The notes under the pieces were generated by a model that was given only the letters and a program-made list of their open reading frames with translations, did no database searches and was not told the origin of the DNA. A stretch of 64,000 nt of DNA. Source: VAZQ01 sp963816745 (lineage in GTDB: Bacteria; Pseudomonadota; Alphaproteobacteria; Rhizobiales; Xanthobacteraceae). Shown here in pieces: positions 44,073 through 55,047 of this stretch (position 1 is its first letter; every line of letters begins with the position of its first letter). The DNA lies in contig CAWFLQ010000003.1 in the NCBI GenBank assembly GCA_963816745.1, positions 186,001 to 250,000 of the forward strand, read 5' to 3'. Made by a program: the position numbers and the translations under genes.

Positions 44073-45383
44073 ATGATCCCGCGCTACACCCGGCCCGACA
44101 TGGCCGCGATCTGGGACCCGCAGACGCGCTTCCGCATCTGGTTCGAGATCGAGGCGCATGCGGCCGACGCCATGGCCGAGCTCGGCATCATTCCGAAGGC
44201 CGCGGCCGCGAAGATCTGGGACAAGGGGCGAAACGCGACGTTCGATGTCGCGCGCATCGACGAGATCGAGCGTGAGGTCAAGCACGACGTCATCGCATTT
44301 CTTACCCATCTTGCGGAGATCGTCGGGCCCGAAGCACGCTTCGTGCACCAGGGGATGACCTCCTCCGACGTGCTCGACACCTGCCTCAACGTGCAGCTGG
44401 TGCGCGCCGCGGATATTCTCATCGCCGATGCCGACAAGCTCCTGGCCGCGCTTGAGCGCCGTGCCATCGAGCACAAGATGACGCCGACGATCGGCCGCTC
44501 CCACGGCATCCATGCCGAGCCCACAACCTTCGGCCTCAAGCTCGCCTATGCCTACGCCGAGTTTTCGCGCGCACGCGAACGGCTGCAGGCCGCCCGCAAG
44601 GAGGTCGCCACCTGCGCGATTTCCGGCGCGGTCGGCACCTTCGCTCAAGTTGATCCTCGCGTAGAAGCTCATGTCGCCAAGGCCATGGGGCTGGCGATCG
44701 AGCCGATCTCGACCCAGGTCATTCCACGCGACCGCCACGCCATGTATTTCGCGACGCTCGGGGTGGTCGCTTCCTCCGTCGAGCGGCTGGCCACGGAAAT
44801 CCGCCACTTGCAGCGCACCGAGGTGCTGGAGGCCGAGGAGTTCTTCTCCGAAGGCCAGAAGGGCTCCTCCGCGATGCCGCACAAACGCAACCCGGTGCTC
44901 TCGGAAAATGTCACCGGGCTCGCCCGCATGGTGCGCGCCTATGCGATGCCGGCGATGGAGAACGTGGCGCTCTGGCACGAGCGCGACATCTCGCATTCCT
45001 CGGTCGAGCGCATGATCGGACCCGATGCTACTGCGACGCTCGACTTCGCGCTCGCGCGGCTCGCGTCGATCATCGACAAGCTCGTGGTCTATCCCGCCAA
45101 CATGCGGAAGAACATCGAGCGGCTGGGCGGCCTCGTGCATTCCCAGCGCGTGATGATCGCGCTGACGCAGAAGGGCGTGGCGCGCGAGGACGCCTACCGC
45201 CTGGTGCAGCGCAACGCCATGCGGGTGTGGCAGGGCGAAGGCGACTTCCTCGCGTTCCTGACCGCCGACAAGGACGTGCGCAAGCATCTGAGCGAGGCCG
45301 AGCTCAAGGAGAACTTCGATCTCGGCTATCACCTCGCGCACGTCGATACGATCTTCCGGCGGGTGTTCGGCAAGACGGGCTGA
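44073..45383 (+). CDS. purB: Adenylosuccinate lyase
   Basis: The 436-aa product begins MIPRYTRPDMAAIWDPQTRF and has FVHQGMTSSDVLDTCLNVQL, TIGRSHGIHAEPTTFGLKLA, and the signature GSSAMPHKRNPVLSENVTGL. It acts twice in purine synthesis, releasing fumarate from SAICAR and from adenylosuccinate. The other purine genes at 51-58 kb are on the opposite strand. The frame is intact. Confidence 0.96.
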   Translation: MIPRYTRPDMAAIWDPQTRFRIWFEIEAHAADAMAELGIIPKAAAAKIWDKGRNATFDVARIDEIEREVKHDVIAFLTHLAEIVGPEARFVHQGMTSSDVLDTCLNVQLVRAADILIADADKLLAALERRAIEHKMTPTIGRSHGIHAEPTTFGLKLAYAYAEFSRARERLQAARKEVATCAISGAVGTFAQVDPRVEAHVAKAMGLAIEPISTQVIPRDRHAMYFATLGVVASSVERLATEIRHLQRTEVLEAEEFFSEGQKGSSAMPHKRNPVLSENVTGLARMVRAYAMPAMENVALWHERDISHSSVERMIGPDATATLDFALARLASIIDKLVVYPANMRKNIERLGGLVHSQRVMIALTQKGVAREDAYRLVQRNAMRVWQGEGDFLAFLTADKDVRKHLSEAELKENFDLGYHLAHVDTIFRRVFGKTG

Positions 45384-45387
45384 TCCG

Positions 45388-46317
45388 GTGACAGCTGGTT
45401 CGGTCAAAGCTTGGTCCGTCGGCGCGGTCAGCCTCACCCGCATCGAGGAGCAGATCGGGTTCGCCACCTTTCCGCCGGAGCGCTATCTCGTCGGCTTCGA
45501 GCGCGAACTGCTGCAGCGGCATCTGTCGTGGCTCGTCCCCGACCACTATTCGCCCGAGCACGACCGGCTGGTCACCAGCGTTCACTCGTGGCTCATCCGC
45601 ACCGCTCGCCACACCATCCTCGTCGATAGCTGCGCCGGCAACCACAAGGAGCGGCCCGGCTTTGCGCGTTTCCATCAGCTCGACACGCCCTATCTCACGC
45701 GCCTGCGCGCCGCCGGTGCCGCCCCCGAGGACATCGACATCGTGCTCTGCACGCACCTCCACGCCGATCACGTCGGGTGGAACACGATGCTGCGCGACGG
45801 CCGCTGGGTGCCGACCTTTCCCAACGCCAAATATCTGTTCTCGCGCACCGAGAACGAGATCGGCAATCCCGATCGCAATCCCGCCGCCGAAGTCGACCCG
45901 CAGCGCAACCGCGCCTATCGCGACAGCGTGCTGCCGGTGATCGAAGCGGGCCAGGCGGTGCTGCTCGAAGGTGCGCATGCCATCGACGACGCGCTGATGA
46001 TCGAGCCCGCGCCGGGCCACACGCCGGGGCATGTCATCCTGAAGGTGACCGATCGGGATAAGCACGGGGTGGTCTGCGGCGACGTCATCCACCATCCGCT
46101 GCAGGTCTATGCGCCACACTGGAATTCGGGCTTCTGTGAAATGCCGGACCAAGCCCGGATCACGCGTCGTCGCGTGCTGGAACACTGCGCCGAGCATAAC
46201 GCGCTGCTCTTTCCCGTGCACTTCGGCGCGCCGCATGTGACGGCAATCCAACAGGCGGGCGAGGCATTCTCGCTGCGCTTCGTCGCCGGCGGCGAGCGTG
46301 CGGGCCAGCTGCTTTGA
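45388..46317 (+). CDS. Metallo-beta-lactamase-fold hydrolase
   Basis: A GTG at 45388, four nt after the purB stop, opens a 309-aa product. The metal-binding motif CTHLHADHVGWN is complete, with further ligands in APGHTPGHVILKV, VVCGDVIHHPLQVY and FPVHFGAPHVT. This is the AttM/lactonase-like branch of the MBL fold, hydrolysing lactones or esters. Whether it acts on acyl-homoserine lactones cannot be judged from the sequence. It is probably co-transcribed with purB. Confidence 0.87.
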   Translation: MTAGSVKAWSVGAVSLTRIEEQIGFATFPPERYLVGFERELLQRHLSWLVPDHYSPEHDRLVTSVHSWLIRTARHTILVDSCAGNHKERPGFARFHQLDTPYLTRLRAAGAAPEDIDIVLCTHLHADHVGWNTMLRDGRWVPTFPNAKYLFSRTENEIGNPDRNPAAEVDPQRNRAYRDSVLPVIEAGQAVLLEGAHAIDDALMIEPAPGHTPGHVILKVTDRDKHGVVCGDVIHHPLQVYAPHWNSGFCEMPDQARITRRRVLEHCAEHNALLFPVHFGAPHVTAIQQAGEAFSLRFVAGGERAGQLL

Positions 46318-46360
46318 GGGCGTTGCCCGGCGGCGGTTCTTTGCGTACGACGGAGCGGCT

Positions 46361-47147
46361 GTGTCTACTGCGCCGACCATTCTCGTCTTCGATTCCGGAC
46401 TTGGGGGCCTCACCGTATTTCGCGAGGTCGCCAAGGCACGACCCGACGCGCGCTACGTCTACGTCGCCGACGACGCCTTCTTTCCCTACAACGGCCGCGG
46501 CGAGGGCGAGCTCATCGCGCGCGTCACGGCACTCATGGGCGAGTTGATCGAAACCCACCGCCCCGACCTCGTCGTCATCGCCTGCAACACGGCCTCGACG
46601 CTCGTCCTCCCGCATTTGCGCGCGGCCTATTCCGTTCCTTTCGTCGGCACGGTGCCCGCGATCAAGCCGGCCTGCGCCGGCTCGGTCAGCAAGCGCGTGA
46701 CCGTGCTCGGCACGGCGGCGACGGTGAGCCGCGAGTATACGCGCGCGCTGATCCGCGACTTCGCCAACGGCAGCGACGTCGCGCTCGTCGGCTCGGCGCG
46801 GCTGGCGGAATACGCGGAAGCCGAGCTCCACGGCACGCCGGTCGCCGACTCGCTCATTGCGCAGGAGATCGAGCCCTGCTTCGTCGATGCGGACGGGCGG
46901 CGCACCGATACGATCGTGCTCGCCTGCACGCACTATCCGCTCCTGCTGGAACGGCTCGAGCGGCTGGCGCCCTGGCCGGTGACCTTCATCGATCCGGCTC
47001 CCGCGATCGCACGCCGGGTCGTCGATTTGAGCGGGCCGATTGCGGGCGACGGTCGCCCCCTCGCCCGCGCGGATCATCTTCACCTCCGGCCAGACACCCT
47101 CGGCGGCGCTCGGCGCGGCGCTCGCGGGCTTCGGTATCCGGCCGTAA
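46361..47147 (+). CDS. murI: Glutamate racemase (one frameshift near the end)
   Basis: A GTG at 46361 with CGGAGC upstream gives VSTAPTILVFDSGLGGLTVF, with the first catalytic region VVIACNTASTLVLPHL and the second DTIVLACTHYPLLLERL. An extra C near 47065 shifts the last 27 codons; in the restored frame the protein ends RIIFTSGQTPSAALGAAL then GFGIRP, at a TAA at 47145-47147. MurI supplies D-glutamate for peptidoglycan. The overlap with the end of the upstream MBL gene is avoided by this start. Confidence 0.9.
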
Positions 47148-47261
47148 AGCATCTCCGCAGAAAGCGCGTCAGAATCAATAGGTAAGGGCGGTTTCCGTTT
47201 CCATCAGATCGGAATCGCTCTACCATCGTCCGGGGCGGGGCCGGATGGGGAGGCGCGCAGC

Positions 47262-47588
47262 ATGGCGAACCAAACTCAATCTCAGACGGTCCGACGAACC
47301 GTGCAGTTCAAATTCACGCTGCCGGCGGGCAATACCAGCCATTTCGCGTCAATGTTGAAATCGGCGGCACCGTTCTACGAGGCATTCGGCGGCCGGCGGG
47401 TCCGTCTGTTGCAGAACGTGGACGACCCATCGCGGTTCGTCCACGAGATCGAATACGACACTCACGAGGTCATCGAACTCAACCGCCAGCGGGTCGCCAG
47501 CGATGCCCGCGTGCAGGCCTATCTGCAGACCTGGCGGTCCATGTTCCCGGGCTCGGTCGAGATCGACGTCTACCAGGAGGTCGAATAG
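47262..47588 (+). CDS. Small protein with a possible dimeric alpha/beta-barrel fold
   Basis: The 108-aa product starts MANQTQSQTVRRTVQFKFTL. It alternates predicted strands (VQFKFTLP, RVRLLQNVDD, FVHEIEYDT, VEIDVYQEVE) with helices (ASMLKSAAPFYEAFGG, VASDARVQAYLQTWRSMF), a pattern like antibiotic-biosynthesis-monooxygenase or NIPSNAP-type domains. No catalytic residues are assigned. It stands alone between murI and rpsD. GGGGAGGCGCGCAGC precedes the ATG. Confidence 0.6.
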   Translation: MANQTQSQTVRRTVQFKFTLPAGNTSHFASMLKSAAPFYEAFGGRRVRLLQNVDDPSRFVHEIEYDTHEVIELNRQRVASDARVQAYLQTWRSMFPGSVEIDVYQEVE

Positions 47589-47700
47589 GAGCGTTTTCCG
47601 GAAAAGGCCTGCCCCGGACTTGATCATAAGCGCGTTCACGCGCGTCTTGACGCGCTATGGGTGGAAGCCGGTTTTCCGCAGAAAACGCGACCAAGCGGGA
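47586..47700. repeat. Intergenic palindromic repeat region before rpsD
   Basis: GAGCGTTTTCCGGAAAAGGC and, 90 nt later, GGTTTTCCGCAGAAAACGCG form outer arms with shared GCGTTTT/AAAACGC ends. The middle holds CCCCGGACTTGATC and GCGCGTTCACGCGCGTC. Such mosaic intergenic elements are common in Hyphomicrobiales. A shorter relative is at 32160 and part of the middle recurs at 54308. Confidence 0.5.
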
Positions 47701-47895
47701 ATCCAGCCCTGGGATGGGCGGTTTGACTTGACCGCGCTTTCCGCCTAATAACCCGGCGTTGCGCGGGCCTTTGGGCTCGCGCAGTGTTTCGCGACCCGCG
47801 GTTTTGCCCGTCGCTTCGGCCAAAACCTGTCGGTTCCGGCACTGCCGGGACAGAGGAGGGCGCGATCCTCAACAGCAACACAACATGAGGACGCG

Positions 47896-48513
47896 ATGAC
47901 CAAGCGCCACGAGGCGAAGTACAAGATCGACCGCCGTATGGGCCAGAACGTGTGGGGCCGCCCGAAGAGCCCCGTCAACCGCCGGGAATACGGCCCCGGC
48001 CAGCACGGCCAACGCCGCAAGGGCAAGCTCTCCGACTACGGCGTGCAGTTGCGCGCCAAGCAGAAGCTGCGCGGCTATTACGGCAATATTTCCGAGCGGC
48101 AGTTCCGCGGCATCTACGCGGAAGCGATCCGGATGAAGGGCGATTCCGGCGCCCACATGATCGGGCTCCTGGAGCGCAGGCTCGATGCCATGATCTACCG
48201 TGCGAAGCTCGTCCCGACGGTCTTTGCCGCGCGCCAGTTCGTCAACCATGGCCATATCAAGGTGAACGGCAAGCGCGTCACCATCGCGAGCTATCGCGTG
48301 AAGGTCGGCGATCTGATCGAGGTCAAGGAGAAATCGAAGCAGCTCGGGCTGGTGCTCGAAGCGACCGGTCTCGCCGAGCGCGATGTGCCGGACTACATCG
48401 AGGTCGACCACTCGAAGATGACCGCGAAGCTCACGCGCGTCCCCGCGCCCGGCGAGGTGCCCTACCCCGTGATGATGGAGCCGCATCTCGTGGTCGAGTT
48501 CTATTCGCGCTGA
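47896..48513 (+). CDS. rpsD: 30S ribosomal protein S4
   Basis: The 205-aa product begins MTKRHEAKYKIDRRMGQNVW and contains the S4 RNA-binding domain (RRLDAMIYRAKLVPTVFAAR, QFVNHGHIKVNGKRVTIASY), ending HLVVEFYSR. It is a primary 16S rRNA-binding protein and a translational repressor in many bacteria. The gene stands alone, as is usual in Hyphomicrobiales, and is followed by a terminator. The frame is intact. Confidence 0.97.
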   Translation: MTKRHEAKYKIDRRMGQNVWGRPKSPVNRREYGPGQHGQRRKGKLSDYGVQLRAKQKLRGYYGNISERQFRGIYAEAIRMKGDSGAHMIGLLERRLDAMIYRAKLVPTVFAARQFVNHGHIKVNGKRVTIASYRVKVGDLIEVKEKSKQLGLVLEATGLAERDVPDYIEVDHSKMTAKLTRVPAPGEVPYPVMMEPHLVVEFYSR

Positions 48514-48539
48514 CGATTGTCGTTCGCGCAGGCGTCACG

Positions 48540-48576
48540 CCGCCCCCGACCCCAGGTCGGGGGCGGTTTCGTTTTG
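48540..48576 (+). terminator. Rho-independent terminator of rpsD
   Basis: CCGCCCCCGACC, a three-base loop and GGTCGGGGGCGG form a perfect 12-bp stem at 48540-48566, followed by TTTCGTTTTG. It lies 26 nt after the rpsD stop. Confidence 0.9.
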
Positions 48577-48599
48577 ACGAATCGGATAGAAGCGCTTGC

Positions 48600-49877
48600 A
48601 TGCGATACCGATTGCTCGCGCTGGCACTAGCCTTCGTACCGCACGGCGCCGCAGCGCAATCGCCGTCGCTCGAAGCCGCCTATGTCGTGCTCGGACCGCA
48701 GGGCGCGATGGCGCGCGCGGTTCTCGCGAGCACGACACAATGTCCTGCGATCACCATCGATGGCGCCCGGCACGCGATGGCCGTACGCGCCCTACCCGAT
48801 ACCGGGCCGAATGCATTCTTTCCGATCCTGGTCTGTGAGCTGCCAATTCCGTCAGGCGCCGCCTCCGCCAGCATCGAGAACACACCGCTGCCCGTGCCCC
48901 GGACGGCTTTGAAGTCGATCGTGGCGTTCGGCGACACCGGTTGTCGCCTCAAGGCCAAGAAGGGATCCGTTAAAGCGAAGGATCAAGACGACGAGGATCG
49001 CGGCAAATTCCAGGACTGCAATGTCCCGACGCTGTGGCCGTTTGCGCAATTGGCAGCCAGCGTGGCCGCGGCCAAGCCCGACCTCGTCATCCACGTCGGC
49101 GATTACGTCTATCGCGAGAGCGCCTGTCCGCCGCGCGACCAGGGCTGCAAGGGCAGTCCCTATGGCGACGATTGGGCGACCTGGAAGGCCGATTTCTTCG
49201 CCCCGGCCGCGCCGGCTTTGCTCGCGGCGCCATGGATCGTGGTGCGCGGCAATCACGAAATCTGCAAACGCGCCGGCGCCGGCTATTTCCGCCTGCTCGA
49301 CCCGACGCCCGCGACCGCGGCGCCGCCCTGCACCGAGCTGATGCGGCACTACACCGTCACGGTGGCTGGCCAATCATTCATCGTGCTGGATTCGAGCAAC
49401 GCTGCCGACGCGTGCCCGTGCGATACCGCCGCCTACGCGGCGGACTTCGCGGCGATGCGGCCGGCGCCCGGCACTTGGCTCGTCAGCCACCGGCCGGTCT
49501 GGGGCTTCCGGTCGCACCGCAAGACCATCAATGCCACCCTGCAGCAGGCGCTGCCCAACGGCCGGTTGCCGGATGGCATCACGTTGGCGCTGGCCGGCCA
49601 TATCCATGTCTGGGAGGCGCTGAGCTTTGCCGACAAGCGGCCGCCGCAATTCGTGCTCGGCACCGGCGGCACAATGCTCACCGGCAAGATCCAGGGCAGC
49701 CTTACCGGCGGGAAGATCGGCGGCACCACGGTGAGCTACGGCCGCGCCGATCGGCGCTTCGGCTTCACGACGCTCGAGCCCGCGGCGCAGGGCGGCTGGA
49801 CGGCGAGCTTCCGCGACGTCGGCGGCAAGAGCTATTTCGACTGCAAGATCGCGGCCGGCGAAGTCAGCTGCAACTGA
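48600..49877 (+). CDS. Exported metallophosphoesterase
   Basis: The 425-aa product starts MRYRLLALALAFVPHGAAAQ, a signal peptide cleaved after about residue 19. The calcineurin-like phosphoesterase motifs are present: IVAFGDTGC, VIHVGDYVY, IVVRGNHEICKRAG, WLVSHRPVWG and ALAGHIHVWEAL. Several cysteine pairs (CPPRDQGC, ACPC) suggest disulfides in the periplasm. The substrate is a phosphoester of unknown kind. The frame is intact. It is convergent with grxD. Confidence 0.87.
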   Translation: MRYRLLALALAFVPHGAAAQSPSLEAAYVVLGPQGAMARAVLASTTQCPAITIDGARHAMAVRALPDTGPNAFFPILVCELPIPSGAASASIENTPLPVPRTALKSIVAFGDTGCRLKAKKGSVKAKDQDDEDRGKFQDCNVPTLWPFAQLAASVAAAKPDLVIHVGDYVYRESACPPRDQGCKGSPYGDDWATWKADFFAPAAPALLAAPWIVVRGNHEICKRAGAGYFRLLDPTPATAAPPCTELMRHYTVTVAGQSFIVLDSSNAADACPCDTAAYAADFAAMRPAPGTWLVSHRPVWGFRSHRKTINATLQQALPNGRLPDGITLALAGHIHVWEALSFADKRPPQFVLGTGGTMLTGKIQGSLTGGKIGGTTVSYGRADRRFGFTTLEPAAQGGWTASFRDVGGKSYFDCKIAAGEVSCN

Positions 49878-49918
49878 CCGCCCTCAATGTCGCGCGAAGA
49901 AGGTCGGGAGAACGGCGT

Positions 49919-50257
49919 TTACGCCTGCGCGCCTTCCTTCACCGGCACGCCCTTGTCCTTCAACAGGCCCTGCAATTCACCGGCCTGGAACATCTCGCGG
50001 ATGATGTCGCAGCCACCGACGAACTCGCCCTTGACGTAGAGCTGCGGGATGGTCGGCCAGTTGGAATAGGTCTTGATGCCGTTACGCAGATCATCCGATT
50101 CGAGCACGTTCAGGCCTTTGTAGGTCACGCCGAGGTGATCGAGGATCTGCACCACCTGCCCGGAAAACCCGCACATCGGGAACTGCGGCGTGCCCTTCAT
50201 GAACAGCACCACGTCGTTGCCTTTGACCTCGTTGTCGATGAATTGCTCGATGGCCAT
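49919..50257 (-). CDS. grxD: Monothiol glutaredoxin GrxD
   Basis: The 112-aa product starts MAIEQFIDNEVKGNDVVLFM and has the monothiol active site KGTPQFPMCGFSGQVVQIL, then NWPTIPQLYVKGEFVGGCDI. Monothiol CGFS glutaredoxins carry [2Fe-2S] clusters and pair with BolA, which is encoded two genes upstream. The purL-bolA-grxD order is typical of the Hyphomicrobiales. Confidence 0.95.
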   Translation of the reverse strand: MAIEQFIDNEVKGNDVVLFMKGTPQFPMCGFSGQVVQILDHLGVTYKGLNVLESDDLRNGIKTYSNWPTIPQLYVKGEFVGGCDIIREMFQAGELQGLLKDKGVPVKEGAQA

Positions 50258-50357
50258 GGAGTCCCTCGTCTGCCGGCGGAGCGCGGCGCCCCGCAACCCT
50301 TGACGCTATATGTAGCGTAGCGGCGCCCGGACCCCAAGGGCCTGCGGCACGGCCCGC

Positions 50358-50774
50358 TCACTTTTTCAAAGGGGCGTAGAAGGTGCCCTCGACCTCGAAA
50401 ATATCGTCCTGATTGAGCCGCCGGACCTCGACAATGGTGCGTGGCGGATAGGGTCCATCGCCCCAAAGCTCCTCCTGAATCTTGTTCACGAGCGGGCGGA
50501 AGCGAGACATGTCGGTCACGTAGACGACGATGCGTACGCAATCGCGCAGGCAGGCCCCTTCCAATTCGGCGATCAGCTGCATGTTGAGGAAGCCCTGCCG
50601 GATGCGGGCCGCATCGCCTTCGACCAGCGTATTGGTCTCGGGGTCGATGCCGCGCATGCCGGCGACGTAGACGAAATCGCCGGCACGAGTGCCCAGCGCC
50701 CAGGTGCCGGTGCTCTTGATCGCGCCGGCGGGCGCCAGCGTCTTGACGCCATTGGGCGATCCATTAGGCGACAT
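50358..50774 (-). CDS. RidA-family protein
   Basis: The 138-aa product has AGDFVYVAGMRGIDPETNTL, RIRQGFLNMQLIAELEGACL, CVRIVVYVTDMSRFRPLVNK and PYPPRTIVEVRRLNQDDIFE. The conserved arginine of PPRT that binds the imine/carboxylate substrate in active RidA proteins is present. RidA proteins hydrolyse reactive enamines/imines. It lies between bolA and grxD on the same strand, 15 nt from bolA. Confidence 0.88.
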   Translation of the reverse strand: MSPNGSPNGVKTLAPAGAIKSTGTWALGTRAGDFVYVAGMRGIDPETNTLVEGDAARIRQGFLNMQLIAELEGACLRDCVRIVVYVTDMSRFRPLVNKIQEELWGDGPYPPRTIVEVRRLNQDDIFEVEGTFYAPLKK

Positions 50775-50789
50775 CGATTTAAGCGGCGC

Positions 50790-51032
50790 TCATCGAGCGG
50801 CGTCGGGCGTGCCGGTCTGCAGCGCGAGCGCGTGCAGCTTGCCGCCCATCTCGGCCTTGAGCGCTTCATAGACGATCTGGTGCTGCTGCACCCGCGATTT
50901 GCCGCGGAAGGATTCCGCCAACACGGTGGCGGCGTAGTGGTCGCCGTCACCGGCGAGATCGCGGATCGTCACCTCGGCATCCGGAATGCGCGCCTTGATC
51001 AGCCGTTCGATCTCGTTCGCGTCCATTGCCAT
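50790..51032 (-). CDS. bolA: BolA-family protein
   Basis: The 80-aa product starts MAMDANEIERLIKARIPDAE at 51032, preceded by AGGAG. It has GDGDHYAATVLAESFRGKSR and VQQHQIVYEALKAEMGGKLH ALALQT, the class II KH-like BolA fold. BolA proteins form [2Fe-2S] heterocomplexes with CGFS glutaredoxins (see grxD). The conserved His of GDGDHY is present. It lies 16 nt after purL. Confidence 0.93.
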   Translation of the reverse strand: MAMDANEIERLIKARIPDAEVTIRDLAGDGDHYAATVLAESFRGKSRVQQHQIVYEALKAEMGGKLHALALQTGTPDAAR

Positions 51033-51048
51033 GGCCTTCTCCTACAGA

Positions 51049-53396
<2,348 letters not shown>

Positions 53397-53520
53397 TGCC
53401 GGCGGGCCGCGGCAATCCACCGTAACGATGGTTCCACAGAAGGATCGTCCAGACGACCCGAGCGCCGCTCAATAATGAGGCAATTGCAGCGGCTTGCCCC
53501 GCTTGCTTGAAGTGATGCCG

Positions 53521-54186
53521 TCAGGTCCGGTCGGGCGGGCCACCGAGCGCGGCGGGCGTCGGCGGTTCCGGAGCCGGCTCGGGCCGGCCCGGCTCGACAT
53601 CGACGATTTCCATGGCCTCGGTGAATTCGTCGAAGTTCCGCTTGGCCTCCGCCCGGTCCGACGAGGTGGAAATCAGCCGCACCCGGAAGAGGCCGATGAA
53701 CAGCTCGCCGCGGATGACGAAATTGGCTTTGCCGTGGCTCGTCCGCTTCGATTCCGCGATGATGGCGGGATAACCGCGGACATCGGTCACGCGGCTCGAC
53801 AGCGCCGTGATGCGCTCGTCGCCTTCCGAGGCCGCCTCCACCATCATGTCCTGGGCTCGGGTCTGAACCGCCAGCAGCTTCGCCGCCTTCTCCAGCGCCT
53901 TGCGGTCGGGGTGCCGCGTCGGGCTGGGCGAGTTCTGGGCGCCGACGGCGGCTTGCCCGCTGGCGCAGGCGAGCGGGCGGCAGACCCACATCATCATGTT
54001 GGCGGGCGTCTTCGGCTGGGTGGTCGAACGGATCGCCATCCATTTCGCGTTGTTGGGATTGCGGACGGTGATCTTCGTGCCGGGCCGGTCCGGCGTGGGG
54101 TCACCTTGCATCACCCCGGCGAGTTGGCCGGTGGCGCATCCCGCAAGCACGAGCGCGGCCGCTGCAAGGATCAGGAAATGTCGCAC
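53521..54186 (-). CDS. Predicted lipoprotein in the purine gene region
   Basis: A GTG at 54186 gives VRHFLILAAAALVLAGCATG with a clear lipobox LAGC, so the protein is a lipoprotein of about 200 residues after processing. The body has KITVRNPNNAKWMAIRSTTQ, a CxxLAC pair (WVCRPLACASGQ), HGKANFVIRGELFIGLFRVR, and a proline-rich C-terminus (PAPEPPTPAALGG). I recognise no characterised family. It lies between purQ and purL on the same strand, with gaps of about 160 and 125 nt. Confidence 0.7.
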   Translation of the reverse strand: MRHFLILAAAALVLAGCATGQLAGVMQGDPTPDRPGTKITVRNPNNAKWMAIRSTTQPKTPANMMMWVCRPLACASGQAAVGAQNSPSPTRHPDRKALEKAAKLLAVQTRAQDMMVEAASEGDERITALSSRVTDVRGYPAIIAESKRTSHGKANFVIRGELFIGLFRVRLISTSSDRAEAKRNFDEFTEAMEIVDVEPGRPEPAPEPPTPAALGGPPDRT

Positions 54187-54307
54187 TGATACGCCCCCAA
54201 CAACCCGGCGCGACAATACGGGACAACCGGGCATTGGTCGAGCGCGCGCGAACGGATTCGTCGCGAGCGAGGCCTTCGCGTTTGTCCGCCCGGGTAACGC
54301 AAAACCT

Positions 54308-54324
54308 CCCGGATCAAGTCCGGG
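54308..54324 (-). repeat. Palindrome CCCGGACTTGATCCGGG after purQ
   Basis: The 17-bp inverted repeat lies 22 nt past the purQ stop and on the minus strand is followed by AGGTTTTGC. It could act as a weak terminator. The same core (CCCCGGACTTGATC) occurs at about 47610 and is a common intergenic palindrome in Hyphomicrobiales. Confidence 0.45.
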
Positions 54325-54345
54325 TCAGGCTTTCGCCGGCAAGCG

Positions 54346-55047
54346 CTAGGCCGCCTGCTTGAAGTGGTCGGCCAGGCCGGCGAACAGCCCGCGGCCGTCG
54401 GTCGGTCCGAGCGCCGCCTCCACGTGATTCTCCGGGTGGGGCATCATTCCGAGCACATTGCCTTTGTCGTTGACGATCCCGGCAATCGCGTTGGTCGCGC
54501 CGTTGACGTTCCAGTCGGGGTCGAGCGAGCCGTCGGGCGCGGCATAGCGGAACAGCACCCTGCCCTCGCCTTCGAGCCGTGCGATGGTCGCGTCGTCGGC
54601 GACGTAGTTGCCTTCGCCGTGCGCGACCGGCACACGGATGACTTGGCCGGCATTGTAGCCGCGGGTGAACGGCGTATCGGAGCGCTCGACCCGCAGGTGG
54701 ACGTCGCGGCAGATGAACTTCAGCGCCGCGTTGCGCATCAGCACGCCGGGCAGCAGGCCGGCCTCGCACGCGATCTGGAAGCCGTTGCAGACCGCGAGCA
54801 CCAGGCCCCCCTTGGCAGCGTGGGCGCGCACCGCGGCCATGATCGGCGCCCGCGCCGCGATCGCGCCGCAGCGCAGATAATCGCCATAGGAGAAGCCGCC
54901 CGGCACCACCACGAGATCGGTGCCGGCGGGAAGCGCCGTGTCGGCGTGCCACACCATGGCCGGCTCGCGGCCCGAGATGAGCCTGAGCGCGCGCGCCATG
55001 TCGCGCTCGCGATTGATGCCGGGGAAAACGAGGACGGCAGATTTCAT
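54346..55047 (-). CDS. purQ: Phosphoribosylformylglycinamidine synthase glutaminase subunit PurQ
   Basis: The 233-aa product starts MKSAVLVFPGINRERDMARA and has the class I glutaminase features: VVPGGFSYGDYLRCGAIAAR, the nucleophile LVLAVCNGFQIACEAGLLPG, and the catalytic HPENHVEAALG near the end. It produces ammonia for PurL. Its ATG overlaps the stop of the upstream small gene as TGATG. The frame is intact. Confidence 0.96.
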   Translation of the reverse strand: MKSAVLVFPGINRERDMARALRLISGREPAMVWHADTALPAGTDLVVVPGGFSYGDYLRCGAIAARAPIMAAVRAHAAKGGLVLAVCNGFQIACEAGLLPGVLMRNAALKFICRDVHLRVERSDTPFTRGYNAGQVIRVPVAHGEGNYVADDATIARLEGEGRVLFRYAAPDGSLDPDWNVNGATNAIAGIVNDKGNVLGMMPHPENHVEAALGPTDGRGLFAGLADHFKQAA

